From Sindora glabra (Eukaryota; Streptophyta; Magnoliopsida; Fabales; Fabaceae): a DNA stretch of 64,000 nucleotides. Of this stretch, positions 37,401 through 49,690 are shown in pieces (position 1 is the stretch's first letter; every line of letters begins with the position of its first letter). The position numbers were made by a program, and so were the translations under genes. Below the pieces are notes generated by a model that saw nothing but the letters and a program-made list of their open reading frames with translations, was not told the DNA's origin and did no database searches. The stretch lies in the NCBI GenBank assembly GCA_020226215.1, contig CM035233.1:33068027-33132026 (forward strand). Direction: 5' to 3'.

Positions 37401-38100
37401 AAGCATGTTCTCTCTAGAAAAGTGCACAGCCATGTTTGCACACATAAATTAATTCATACCCTAATCCTAACTTGTTGAGTCATTTCCTTGCATCGTAGTA
37501 TGATTCGGGTAATTTATTATCCTTTAGAAGTGCCTCTTTTAACAACTTCAAGAGAGCATCAAATGACTTATTTGTCCACTTATGCAGAACCTTTAAGTGC
37601 ATGAGTTTCACCAGAAAGTTCAAGGCCGAAAATGATGAACATCCTGGGTACAACTCTGCTTCTACTTGCTCGAATAGATTATCACAACTACTATAGTTTG
37701 CTCCAATGTCTCCGTCAGGTGCATTCTCACTCCTTTCCACATCATTGCGAACTACTTCTTCAGGTACATAAGGGTTGATGAAGTCATGTAAAATATCTAC
37801 CACTTTATCTTTATTGTCAGTAGATGCCCCCTAAGTTCCCTTTGAAGTTGAAACATCTGCTTCACCATGGTGTACCTAATTTTTGTACAATGGATGAAAT
37901 CCATTATCTATAATATATGCCTCTAACGTTGATAATGTTTAGAATAATAATTTCACACACTTTTTGCATGGGCATCTCACTAAACCCCTTTCATCAACAA
38001 AGTGTTTAACTCTTTTAATAAATGCCACCGCACCATTCTAATACTCATCCGACAAGCAATTTGGTAGATGTATCCAACTTTTATTTATGGATATTATATC
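34491..38100 (-). pseudogene. CACTA transposase, TNP2 type, broken
   Basis: The N-terminal transposase-associated domain is at about 38090-37930: NKSWIHLP, then LSDEY, and a RCPCKKC zinc-type motif. The expected start Met looks changed to Ile. Next come VEAELYPGCSSFSALNF and FDALLKLLKEAL (37680-37500). The TNP2 core spans 37061-36358, with YNLPPWICIKQS, PQAPGKDI, WTVNDFP and LRHNIDMMHVEKNV. A DUF4218-type domain (36228-35773) contains LKSHDCHVIMQRL and HFQWMYPY. A DUF4216-type domain lies near 35000-34820. The tail (34640-34491) is acidic with IDDDDSFSDE. Scattered stops and at least two frameshifts break it. It once cut and moved the element in the nucleus. Confidence 0.92.
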
Positions 38101-40269
38101 ACTGAACAGGAAGATAATAGTCTTAGGTGGAATAAAGTGTTGTGACTAATATTTGATATGTACACTAAATTCACCATATCACTCCAACTTTGAAGGATAG
38201 GGTCCTATCCCATTCGAGATACTTCTTTAGTTACATTTTTACCTAATTTATCCACGCTCGTCATTTGCTTTGTGCAGAAATTTCAACAGCATCTCTCCAT
38301 AGTTCTCTAAGTGTGTAAACAATACGATTGTATAGTTTATACCCGAAGAACAGTTAGGATGCTAAGATATTCCCACAATATCAAACAACTGCCAGATAAA
38401 TTGCTAATAACAACTACAGAACATATCTCAAACTGTTCAGTTTCTCAGGACAATTCAAGGGTTGGTTGATGTATAGAGAATAACCAACCCTTGAACGAGT
38501 CTAAGCTTATAATGTAAATGCAAATGCAGAACTATTTAAAATTATTATAAAAAAAGATTTACAATAATTAAAATTAAAGATATGGCATTTTATGAGAATC
38601 ATTATTTAACAATTAGTATTCTTATTTAAGTGTCTTATGATTAAAATTTTTTTATATATCCATAATAATTGTTATGTTTCACAATAAATTTGTGATAATT
38701 CAGATGTGTAACCTACTCTGTTATATGTATAAAGTGCACGATTCAACATCTCTAAAGAGACGTGTATTTTATAAGTGCTTGTAAATTATCATAAGTTCGT
38801 AATTTTTCAATTTCTATTATTATAAGATCGTTTTGATGACCATTATTTTTCAATATTTCTTTTAATCTAATAGTAAATAAATTAAATAATTTTTATCATT
38901 TTAATATTTCATAATTCTATTCTTTTCATTTAAATTTAAGCAAACTCTATAAGAAGTTTTAAAATAAATAATACCGAATTAATATCCAAGAGATTTTTGT
39001 ATTAGTAGATTTGGCTTCAAATTTTGTTCATTGTATAGTTATTGTTAATTTCATAAGTTATTCATTAATGTAATGTTATTGTAACTTTAACTATTGTATT
39101 GAAAAATAGTATTGAGAAATATTTCATAATTTTAAAAACTTATGTTCCTTAATTTGAAAATTAACATTTAATCCAAGAAAAAAATCACATTACATAGCGG
39201 TTGAAATTGTTAATTGTAAAAATAATTTACTTAATCACAAATTTGACACTGAAACTAACAAAATATAATCTTCTTCAAATAATATAAAAATATAATTTAT
39301 TTTGAATGTGTGTGGGGTCTAGCTTTAATTTGAATTTTAACAAATAAATCTTGAAAATTGGTCAATTATAAATTTTACTAATTTTAAAAATAAAAAGTAA
39401 TTTTAATTTATCCATAAATAGGGTGATTTTCATGTGACCTCAAGTTTAGTTAAATTTTTCTTTCTATGTAATGTAGATAGTATAATTTGGATTATTAGGT
39501 TTGATTTTCATGTGGTCTAAAATACTGTTAAATTTTTCTTATTATGTGGTATAAATAGTATAATTTGGATTGGTAAGTTTCAATCTCAATTTCAATTTCA
39601 GTTTTAATAAAGAAAGAGATTATATTATTATAATCTCTTATTTTAAGCTATCTTTATGTACTTATTCTAATTTTCTATGTTATATTATTTCAACAAAATT
39701 AATAATTTTGAAATTTTTTAAATTACAACCTAAATCCTAAATTTTACATATAAAATATCATAACAACCCTATCTTACATTAGTCTAATAATTTAATCTAC
39801 ACATATATCATATAATATAAAGTTATAATTTAAGGAATACATAATAATAACAAAATTTATATTTACAAATTTTATACTAAGATAAATTTTCCTAAACAAA
39901 CTTAATATTTACAATATGCAAAACAAAATAATACAAAATTTCATATTAAATTGAATATATTATCAATTCTATTAATTCATTGCAAATTACTAATCTCACA
40001 TATAATATTATACAATAAAAATGCAATAAATTTTAATTCACATACCTCAACGACAAAAACCTATTGATCGAATATACTCTAAATACTCCCTACAAACAAT
40101 GATGAATGCTAATAATAACTAACAAATTAAAATATCAAATATAAAAAATTATTACAGATCAATATATATAAAAAATTAAATACACTAAATCAGAGAAAAA
40201 ATTATAAGAGAAACTTACCTCAGGTCCAGCTTTGTAATCGCGCAAATGAGAGGTGAGGAGGCGCGAATC

Positions 40270-40823
40270 AATATATAGGCATATCCCTTCAGCGACGATA
40301 AAAAAATTCAGTCGTTGGTGAAGAATCGTCGCTGTAGGCTCCACCCTTCACCGATGACACTATCGTCGCTAAAGCTTTGCATTGGAAATTGCAAAGACCC
40401 TTTACCAACGACATTTTTCGTCGCTGTAGGGTATACCTTTTAGCAATGACATTTGTCGTCGCTAAAGGTCTGGTTCAATTTTTGAGGTCGACCTTTAACG
40501 ATGACAGTGTCGTCGGTGAAGGGGTGAGCCTACAGTGATGACATTCATCACTAAAGGTCTTCTGCTATTTTCAAGGTAGACCTTCAATGACGACACATGT
40601 TGTCGGTGAAGGGCTTGCCCTACAACGACGACTTAGTCATCGCTGAAGGTCAGCAATTCCCGCTGAAATTATTTTCAGCTCTTTAGCAACGACAAATGTC
40701 ATCGCTAATGCCTATGTTTCCTGCTCGAATTTTTTTTTACACTTCAATGATGATATTGTCATCGGTAAAACCTTTAGCGGTGATTGAAAAATTATCGTCA
40801 TTAAAAGTGTCATCATTGTTGCT
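40270..40823. repeat. subterminal repeat array, right end of CACTA
   Basis: Many copies of CGACGAC/GTCGTCG units with GCTAAAGG or CCTTTAGC flanks, in both orientations, like those at 30265-30720. The array is denser than the left one. Confidence 0.9.
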
Positions 40824-40839
40824 TCTTTTTCTTGTAGTG
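40824..40839 (-). repeat. CACTA terminal inverted repeat, right
   Basis: TCTTTTTCTTGTAGTG, the inverse of CACTACAAGAAAAAGA. The flank TAC follows at 40840-40842. Confidence 0.93.
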
Positions 40840-40861
40840 TACTCACAATTTATATGTATAA

Positions 40862-40866
<5 letters not shown>

Positions 40867-40927
<61 letters not shown>
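40867..40927. repeat. AT dinucleotide run of about 61 bp
   Basis: A pure AT run 27 bp right of the CACTA end, within LTR E. Confidence 0.98.
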
Positions 40928-40929
<2 letters not shown>

Positions 40930-41897
40930 ATTTTTTAAACAAAACTCAAATGCTTATCAAAATATTAAAAATATAATACTTCATTCTTACTTTCATTATA
41001 CTATTTTACTAGTTTATCATAAAACTCTAATTTTTCTAAGCTATTACTTTATATTTGAAACATACACCAAATAGGTTTCTCTAGTTTAGCATCAAATACT
41101 CAATACAGAACCTAATCATATTATTTTAATCTTCGATAGCATAAAAATCTTATTTTGTAGAAATATCATCATTTTTCCTAATATGTATAAAAATAATTTT
41201 TCTTGAATTAGACATTAAATTAGCAAAAATATTAAAATGTTATGATATAGGATTGCTCACCACCATTAGGAAAAGTCATTGGCAGCTCACCGACATCGAA
41301 AAATGGGTGAGCTTGCTAGAGTTATGACTTTCGATTTGTCCTATTTCATAGGGGAACCCACTACATTGCTAAGTTCTTAAGGCCTTCTTCACACCTAGCA
41401 GAAGCTACACACAATGGCAACAAGTTGGACACCAAAGAAAAGAAGGAGATCACTGGAGATGGCAGAGATTACAGGGGATAGCTTAAGAGAAGTAGCATTT
41501 TTGTTGCTATTCCTATTACAAGTCACAACATTTTTGTTTCTACAAACAGTGGCTAAATAAAGATTATAAGCATGAGGAAGCTAGTGGTGACAACAGTGGC
41601 CAGAAATAGCTACCAAGCACGATGACATTAAGGTTCCATTCCAAAGGAGAAAAAAGGCAGTGAGAAGAGAGAGTGAGGAGTAAGAAGATCTGATGTCAAA
41701 AAAATGATGAAAGAGAAAGAAAACCCTAGAAACATGTAGAAAAAGAAGGAGCTAAAGACTTTGTTACCATGTTTTTCATCTCATGGTAAGCTTATTAGTC
41801 CCTTAAATCTTAGCTCTCCATTTTGCTTACTAATTCTAAACTTTTATAAAGACTAATTTTATTAAAAAGTCTAACTTAATTCTTTTTTTCTCCCTCT

Positions 41898-42029
<132 letters not shown>

Positions 42030-42537
42030 GGCCTAATAAATTTATAAGTCTTAAATCAATTATTTTAAGTTTCCATTATCCTAAAGATAATTTATCAAAT
42101 ACAAATAATTAACTCCATAGAACTTCATACCCACAATTATTATTTTCAACTTATGAGAAAATCCTTATAAAATATTTAAATAAACCTCTTTTTAATAATG
42201 GCCATTTAAAAATAATTCTATTTCTAACTTGAACAATTCTAAAAAATAATTTATTAAATACAAACATAGATTTCATAAATATTTCCAAGCATAATTGCTA
42301 GAATACTTCCAACTTATAGAAAATTCCTTACAAAATTATTTTAAACTAATCACAAATTTATAATGGCCATATATAAAAATAAATAAATAAATAAATTTTG
42401 AATATAATCATGAATATTATTTTCAATATTCTAAAAACCTTTAATACGAAAATAATCACTTATTAATTGAATAAATATATAATCAATTACAGACTTCAAA
42501 ATTTATATCATAGTAAATTTTAATTTTGGATATTACA

Positions 42538-42542
42538 CCTTG
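42538..42542. repeat. target-site duplication of solo LTR E, right copy
   Basis: CCTTG, identical to 27958-27962. Confidence 0.9.
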
Positions 42543-43246
42543 GTTCCTTAACATTAGATAATAGAAAATAATTAACTAGATTATTTTGAAACTAATCCTA
42601 AGTTAAAAGTTTAGCAACTTTGTCTTGATGTTCAATGTTTCGGGCGTAATGAGCTACGTAATCTAGCTAGTATCCAATTAATTTCACCATTATAGTGTTA
42701 GCACATCCTAATATTCTACCTATCCTTTTAATCTGGCCCAAGAATCAATACGGATCTATTGAAATATCAATTCCATCATAACTTTGAGGCTTAAATTTTA
42801 AAAACTCATGCATTGTTTATAGCCTTTCTCTTAGTGCTATTGTTATCAATTTTCATCTCTATTTAGAGGTTGGTTTTGGTTTTAGGTTACTACTTGTATT
42901 AACTTTTCTACTATTTGCTATAAGGTCATAACCTAAGTTGGTATTTTTGGCTACTCATTTTCTATATGTTCATTACCTATAGGTGAATTAGCGTATTCAA
43001 CATTCTCAAAAACTTTTTGATGTGCCCTAGTACACCTTTTTCTTCTAACCATACTTTTACAAGATAATAAATATTGAAAATAAGTACTAATTTGAGTGTC
43101 ATACTTGATCCTTCTATACCTTTCTAGGAAATGCACCTTTCCTATGTTGGTTTTGAAAATATGTTCACAGACACACACATAAATATATATTTTCTTATGG
43201 TCCTTACTTTCCATTGTAATTTAGAATCATGTTGTAACACTGACCT
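42543..43246 (-). pseudogene. element B gag, N-terminal part
   Basis: The minus strand is open from the ATG at 43214 to 42951. After a leader with a TG-rich run it reads MVRRKRCTRAHQKVFENVEY, then NSPIGNEHIENE. Downstream, through stops, come segments like QCMSF, NLSLKVMMELIF and IRIDS at about 42810-42740, which fit the FLKL...DGIDP core of Tekay/Del gag. It lies between B's 5' LTR and LTR E, where gag should start. The zinc-knuckle part is at 15094-15053. The true start codon is uncertain. Confidence 0.6.
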
Positions 43247-44775
43247 TATCATGATCTAGTTTCTGGTCTATCATGACCAACATGAAGATATCATACAAAC
43301 ATCCTCACAAGCCTTTCCTAGTGTTTTTTTACTATTTTCATAAAAATGGAAGGCTCAGGAAGATCATTATCGATAAATTTCTTTTATAAATATATGTCAA
43401 ATTTAAAGTTTACTTTTAAAAACTTTAATGACTTGCAACTAGTCAAATAATTACATGAAGAAAAAACTACGAAAATTTTTGAGTCATTTTGAAAACCATA
43501 TAAGAAAGTGTATTTTTTTGAATATTTTTTAGATTGAGTTTGATAGAGAAAAACATTCTTGAAAATAGAAATAAGTTATCTCTTTTTTGAAGAAAACAAC
43601 ACTAGGAAGTCTTTCTAGAAAAACTATAAATGAAAATTAGTATTGTGATATTTCTACTTCTTTTTTTTTTCATCGAAGTTATGCACTTGATTTATTCAAA
43701 AAAAGTTACATTTGATTTTAGAAAACTTGAAAATAAATGGATTTTTATCAATAAACGAAAGTATGATTTGTATTTTTCTTCATTTCTCTTAGCAAAAATC
43801 ATGACACTGAAGGTTTTATTGATGAATGAATTTTCTTACTTTGGGATAATAAGTAAAAATATAAAATAAATATAATACAATAGGATTAGGTTAGTAAAAT
43901 TTATAGATTTTACTAATAACTAATTAAAAATTGGATAATTATATAATTTAAGAATGAAATCCTAGTTTAGGGAAAATAACTCCTCTAAGATACTTCAAGA
44001 AAACAAAATTTTTAAAGGTAATCTCTTTGCTAATAAATTAAGGAAGTCCTTAAGAAGAAACAAAAATGCTTATAATTGAAAACTTTTATAAAACATTTGC
44101 TTTCCATGATATTTACTACCAAATGCAAGGCCTTTTCAACATAACAATATTAATTTATTACTATGATAGTAATTTTCTTTAAAAAATACTACCTTGCAAG
44201 CATATAAATTAAGGGAATGTCATATTGGCATAATTATATGTTCATGAATGTGGTCTTAATTTAACAAGTTAATGAAATTATGCAATCATTTGGGTGTTGA
44301 TAAATTAACTACTAATACAAAGAATATAAATAAGTTTTAGTTCCTATGGCTCAATATGGATTACTCTATAAAAGATTGGGCTATATACCTTTAAGATTAC
44401 ATGCTAAAATTAGTTAAAATAAGAAATTTTGCTTACTAATTTGGAGGGGAATCCCGATTAATAGAGTGTGTTGTCAACAAATTTCCACCCCATTCTTCCA
44501 AAATTTCTGTATTCGTGAAATCTAAAACCAAAAGGTTAGGAGGCCATCCTAGAGGAGTTAGTTTTATAGCATTAGTATGTTGCAAGCCAAAACCATCCAT
44601 TACCAACAACACTCTCACCTTCAATTTGTAAACTCCTAGATGTGTATAGTAGTATTCAGTAAAACAATCTACAATCAATATAGGAGGACTAATGGTTGAT
44701 CCATGAAAAGATTTTTATGCAAGCAATTAATCATAGAACAATGAGTATGGAAACTTAGTAAGTAATTGCATTATA
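43247..44775 (-). mobile_element. 5' LTR of element B, incomplete
   Basis: The inner edge reads TATCATGATC on the + strand, a worn TGTCATGACC like the edges of LTRs A and E. Positions 44384-44776 match 1-390. Beyond about 44775 the match stops abruptly, although the paired LTR goes on for another 2.8 kb. This LTR is therefore truncated or interrupted there. A possible worn primer-binding site (AAGGTCAGTGT on the minus strand, about 43246-43235) lies next to the edge. I cannot place the inner edge to better than about 20 bp. Confidence 0.62.
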
Positions 44776-47019
44776 TAAAAAAGTTATGGAATTGTTTATG
44801 AAAAAATTATAAAACAAAGTATAGATGATTTTTTTGAAGTAATTTAAGTTGCAAGTTCAGCATAAGTGCTTATATTTGTAAGTATTTGAATCTAATTCTA
44901 TGTTTTGAAATTATGATGGTTTTATATTGAAAGGTTTCTTTCTATATTTTGTTATTTTACAGCTTTTCTAATTGTGCTGGTTTGCTATTCTTTGTTTTCT
45001 TTCTATTTTATATACAAGCCTAAATCAAATCACTTGTTATTTTTCACCTCCATGATTTTCAACCTTATTAATCCACTTTCCATATCCTCTTTTTCAACAA
45101 TATTTTCTCATCCATGGAAGCATAGAAACTGAGCTAGAAAAAAAATACAAAAGTAAAAAAATACAATGAAAATAATCGTACCACTTTAAATGATACTTTT
45201 CAAATAATTCCTTTTTGCAATTGGACAATAGAATTTTTATAATACTACTTGATAAAGAGGTGAAGTCAGAAAAAAAAATATTGAAGGCACTAGGATTTAT
45301 TAAAATCTTTTGTAAAATTATTTCTGATTATGGTAAGTAAAGTGTAATTTTTCTTTAATTTTACAAAAATAATAAAATGTGAGAATTTTTTTTTTTCAAT
45401 TTTCCAAAATTTAAGGGATTAAAAACCCCTTAATGCCTAAGGAGACTTGTGCTTAGACATATATTGGTAGTCTTGACACTCGATCAACATTTTCTATGTT
45501 CCAATTGGAACACCTTACTTTACTATGATTTTTATTTAATGTTTTTTTTTTAAATTGCACCTTTGTGGTTAAATTTAGAAGTATATGAAGTAATTTTTGC
45601 TTGCGTTATAGGAATTTATAATAGTATTAGACAGCCAACTGAAATTAATGATCTTTTGTATGTTAAAAAATTAAATTTATTAAATTTTGTTTTTACTAAA
45701 GATATTTTCATGCAATCCCCATGATGAATTGATTATTTATATCTCTTAAAAATTTTATTTTTTTATTATAGTAGGAATAACTAACTACTAAAATTACACA
45801 CGTATCAAAGCACAAAGTTCTCAAATGGGATGACACATGACATAATGTTGTCAACCTATGATGTTTAAATGAAAATATTTGGCAACATAAACAAATGATG
45901 TGTGACTTTTAGCTTATTTGATAGTCAACAACCCACCGTTCAAACAAGTAAGTGTGTTCTTTTTATAAAAAAAATAAATTCTATCTAATGTAAAATTTGA
46001 ATTTTTTTAAATATTTATTTCTCTAATAACAACCATGTAGTAAACTTTATACAAAAAAACAATATAGTAAATTTTAAGCTTTTTTATACTTCAAAATGAC
46101 ATATTTTGTACGAAATTATAAATGATTTAAATGAAAAAAATAAATTGATCTCAAAGCAAATTACATCATCCTAAAAAGAATACATTTAATTTGAGAAATA
46201 AAACTTCATAAAAATATCCTTAAATTTATTACTCATTTTAATTAGAATAATAGCCATAACCAAACTGGATATTCTTTTCAAATTAAGTCATACTCTCCTA
46301 TCCACACACAAGTCTCTTACACTTTATTTAGACCGTTAGAGAAGAAAAAAATTGAAGAGAAAATAGAAGAAGAATATGAATTTATTATGTTTTGATGTAG
46401 AGAGCAAAAGAGGAGATACAAAATTAGGAAAACATTACCATGAAAGAAAATTCTTATTACGGCTAATTTTGCGAGAATATCATAGGAAGTGCGCAACGTT
46501 GAATGAAATCCAAATTTTTCATAATATGTCAAAGTGACATGAAAGATAAAAAATAATTAAGCTAATAAAAAAGAAAGGAGAAGACCTTGACAACCTAATA
46601 ATTTTTCAACTTTTCCCTCAAAGTTTGAAGGGAATGTAAAAGCTATTATCATTAAGGTGTTAGTTATAACATTCCTATAATTTTAAAATCTAGAACGATA
46701 TAATAAGTTTTGAAATTATTAAATTGAATTTATTTAATAATAATTATTTATTTTAATTGATGTGATTAAATAATTTTAAATTAATAATTTTTAAAATCAT
46801 CATATCATCTTGAATTTTTTCTTATTGTTAAACATGTTAGATTTCATTTCTTATAATTTGTTTACTAAAAAAATTTTCCTGTTTTTTTTTTCATTTATTT
46901 ATTATTTTTTTAGAAAAATCATTCTTTTCAACATTTTTCTTCATCTCTCTTAATTCATTTTCTTTCCTTGTTTGTTTCTCACATGTACAAACTAAACCTT
47001 GCTAAACCTAAAAATACAA
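44776..47019. other. unassigned AT-rich DNA
   Basis: There is no gene or repeat here that I recognise. It has several A and T homopolymers (for example 45388-45400 and 45541-45552). The open frame at 46532-46317 (minus) has no known motif. The stretch from 46666 (TATAACATTCC on the + strand) resembles the first bases of a gypsy LTR, but the match is too short to call. Confidence 0.5.
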
Positions 47020-47505
47020 ATATTGCTTAATTGGCACAAAAATTTTCTTACTATCAGAATCTATGATACCATCATCAATCAATCTAGGGATGATGCGTGT
47101 CATATGAAAGATAGCCCCTGATGCTGGACAAAATGCAACAGTTTTAACCCCATCTTATGACCAACTTCTAGTGCTCAAGCCATGAAGAAATCAACAATTA
47201 TGCATTTAATCATATTATTTCCATCCGAATAAGCTAGATCTTTTTATCAACTTCTGAAGTGAATCTGGAGCATTTCTTAGCATCTACCAACACAGATTTG
47301 TAGAATTCAATCTATCATCATCAACCACTAATCCATCAGGAATTGACACAAACTTGATCATTGTCACCAAATTGAATGGGTCGTTAGTCTTTTGATCGAC
47401 CACCAGTGAACTCATGATTCGTTTGTTCAAAAAGGGGTTTATATGGCCTTGACCCGGTAAAATTAACACATTTGGTTTGCTGCTTATCTTTCTTCATTGT
47501 GTCAA
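47020..47505 (-). pseudogene. plant UDP-glycosyltransferase fragment (UGT83A-like N-terminus)
   Basis: UGTs move a sugar from UDP-sugar to small plant metabolites. The minus strand reads KPNVLILPGQGHINPFL, the family start with the catalytic His of GQGHINP kept, but about 20 residues that normally follow are missing. It then reads IMSSLVVDQ, IKFVSIPDGLVVDDDR, LRNAPDSLQKLI, CIIVDFFMA, a stop at the family Trp, ALEVGHKMG, VAFCPASGAIF, and IPRLIDDGIIDSDSKKIF. That covers roughly the first 170 of about 450 residues. The sugar-donor PSPG box is absent. A TAG at 47284, a TGA near 47120 and frameshifts make it dead. The UGT83A likeness is from memory of the SIPDGL and IPRLIDDGII blocks. Confidence 0.82.
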
Positions 47506-48590
47506 ATTTCAAAATGCAGTTGCAATTAAACTCAAATGTAGAAGATTACAAAATGTAATTGCAATAAAGTGATAGCAATTGTAGTTGCAACATGCATTTT
47601 GAATCAAACTTGTTCGTGGTTTTATAATCAATCTCAACCATATGATTGGATAGGTGGAAAATCGATGGAAAGAATTTATAAAAGTTACTTTAAAAATAAA
47701 AAAATAATGAAGAATAAATTTGAAATCTCTATGGAAGGACGAGAATGCCACCCATTCTATTTTTTATTTTTTTCCTTATACTTTTCATGTAAATTTAAGA
47801 AGACATTTTCAATCTTATTTTCCTTTTACGTATCGAAAGACAACAAAAAGGAAAGCGTGAGCAGCGTGGGTTTTCGGAAATGTGGCACCCTTTTTTTTTT
47901 ACCCCAGTGAAAAACACTTGCATACTTTAGATAGGCGCTCCATTTCCAAACTTATAATTTATTAGTTTAATTGATAAGTTATAACTTAGAATTTAGAAGA
48001 GTATTATGTATTGATTAATTAAAATATTTAATAAGTTCTAATTTAATAAATTATTTTGAATAATTTATAATTTATAAGTTGGAATTTTTTTAAATTTATT
48101 TTTTTAATTAATTTACAACCCATGTCAATAAATAATTATATTTTTATTTTAAATAATAAAAAATATATAATATCAAAAATTAAGTTTAAATTATTAATTA
48201 AAAATAAGTAAATAAAAATAAATATATGATGCTATAAAATATAATTAATTATATTATAAGTAATTGTATTTGTATTATAAATAACATTTAAATAAAAATT
48301 ACGTAAGGTCATAAAATATAATTAATTAAATTTGACATAATAATATTTTTTGTTAAATATTTTGATTGCATTAATATAATTTAATATTTAAATAAGTATG
48401 GATTATTAATTTAATTTATATATTTATTTGTATTAACATATTATTTTAAATATTTAATTAATTTAATAACTAATTTTGCAAAATATTTGTATACAATTAA
48501 TTAATAATTAATTTATCATTTATCAATTATTTATTAACTAAATAAAATTATAATAAGAATCCTTATTCTCATATTCAATAGCAAGAAAGC
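47506..48590. other. very AT-rich spacer with a short hairpin
   Basis: No gene is supported. The open frame at 47569-47910 (+) is low in complexity and has no motif. At about 47952-47984 two imperfect 11-bp arms (TTATAATTTAT and ATAAGTTATAA) could pair. From 47990 to 48540 the sequence is nearly all A and T. Confidence 0.5.
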
Positions 48591-48975
48591 AATTATAATT
48601 CAATGTGTATGAATTTTTGTTCCGAAATAAACGTGTAGTCAACAAACTGACAAATAAAGAATAAGAAAACATAAAACAATTACAATTTATAATGCTTTGA
48701 AAATTGGAAAGTATAGTATGTGATCTTTCTAAAATTAACATACTTCAGTTTGAATAGAGATGTGAGAAGAATGCAATTACAATTTTAATGCTAATGTATA
48801 TGATTTTTTTTCAAAATTAATGTATAGTCAACAAGACTGACAAACAGTGAGTATGAATACAAAAAGTAATTCTGACTTTTAATGCTTTGAAAAATGGGAA
48901 GTTAATGTACAGGATTTTTCCCAAATTAACGTATAGTTAACAAAACTGATAGATAATGAGTAAGAGTACATATTA
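48590..48975. repeat. degenerate tandem repeat, three related units
   Basis: Three diverged copies of one block start near 48606, 48795 and 48906. Each has a GTATATGATTTTT-like start, then AAATTAACGTATAGTCAACA, then ACTGACAAATA and GAGTAAGAATA. A linking motif TTTTAATGCTTTGAAAA also recurs (48690 and 48880). The spacing is uneven (about 190 and 111 bp). It lies about 1.1 kb upstream of the UGT fragment. Confidence 0.68.
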
Positions 48976-49184
48976 TGATAAGAGTAATATAAGTATTTTT
49001 TTTCTCATTATTATTTATTGCCTTTCCTCCATATGGGAAGCCCCTCATCCCGTTCAATGCCAAGCTAATGCCCAACTGCCAACAATCAAAAGCATAAATA
49101 ACACACATCTTTCAAAAGTTATTAATTATATTCCTCTTCCTCTATTTTTAAACATATTTATTAATTTTTTTTTAAAAAATATAC

Positions 49185-49690
49185 TTTAACTATCCATAAT
49201 TTCACATTTTTTTATTTAATCTATTTGTGATTTTAAATATTGTAATTTACTTTTTTGTACTTACAATTATTTATATTTTGTTCACCTTAACCATTTTTTA
49301 TCTAAAATTTAATAAAAAATTTACATGCATTGTATATAATCTTCACTTTCCTAAATTTTGACTCAATTTGAATCTTACTTAGAACTTAATTACTCTAAAA
49401 AAATTTTAATTTTATTTGATATTTGTCTTCTACAATTTAGTCAATAATTGCTAAGTAAAGGACATCCAATAAGATTTTTTAGAGGTAAATTGGTTTTGAG
49501 TGGGGCATCAAATTCAATCAAATTTTGGGAAAGCAAAACTTACATGCAATAAATGTGAATTTTTTGTTAAAATTTGGATAGAAAATAGTTTAAGTAGGCA
49601 AAATGTTAATGATTGAAAGCATATGTAAGTAAATTGCAACACTTAAAATTACAAGTAAATTAAGTGAAAAAAGAATATAACTACAAAGGA
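49185..49690. repeat. long imperfect inverted repeat (foldback or MITE-like)
   Basis: The left arm (about 49185-49405) and the inverse of the right arm (about 49475-49690) share blocks such as TTTTTTAGAG, ACATGCA with AATTTTTT, TTAAATTTTAGATA against TTAAAATTTGGATAG, and AAGTAAATT with ACAATA or AACACTT and TTAAAAT. The loop is about 70 bp. There is no coding potential. It could be a decayed foldback element or a source of hairpin RNA. Confidence 0.7.

Larger units (their letters stand above)
30249..40839 (-). mobile_element. CACTA (En/Spm) DNA transposon, complete ends, broken genes
   Basis: This 10.6 kb element has CACTACAA-type inverted ends, a TAC target duplication, dense subterminal GACGAC/GTCGTC repeats at both ends, and two minus-strand genes. 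The genes are a TNP2-type transposase (about 38100-34491) and a Transposase_24-type first ORF (34336-31054). It sits in solo LTR E. An LTR (32808-34133) lies in its ORF1, adding about 1.4 kb. The region 38100-40270 between the transposase start and the right subterminal repeats is very AT-rich and I see no gene in it. Both genes carry stops and frameshifts, but the ends look well kept, so the element could be moved in trans if a matching transposase exists. Confidence 0.95.

Noticed and set aside
36862..37478. Two + strand open frames of 107 and 83 codons
   Set aside because: Both are antisense to the TNP2 transposase, whose motifs read clearly on the minus strand.
40696..40938. 80-codon + strand open frame ending in an Ile-Tyr run
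   Set aside because: It crosses the CACTA end and an AT microsatellite; the Ile-Tyr run is the translated AT repeat.
46666..47000. LTR start on the + strand (TATAACATTCCTATAATTTT)
   Set aside because: It resembles the start of a gypsy LTR, but only tens of bases support it, and there is no matching end or duplication.
47569..47910. 113-codon + strand open frame
   Set aside because: Low complexity, no conserved motif, and just outside the UGT remnant on the opposite strand. No support as a gene.
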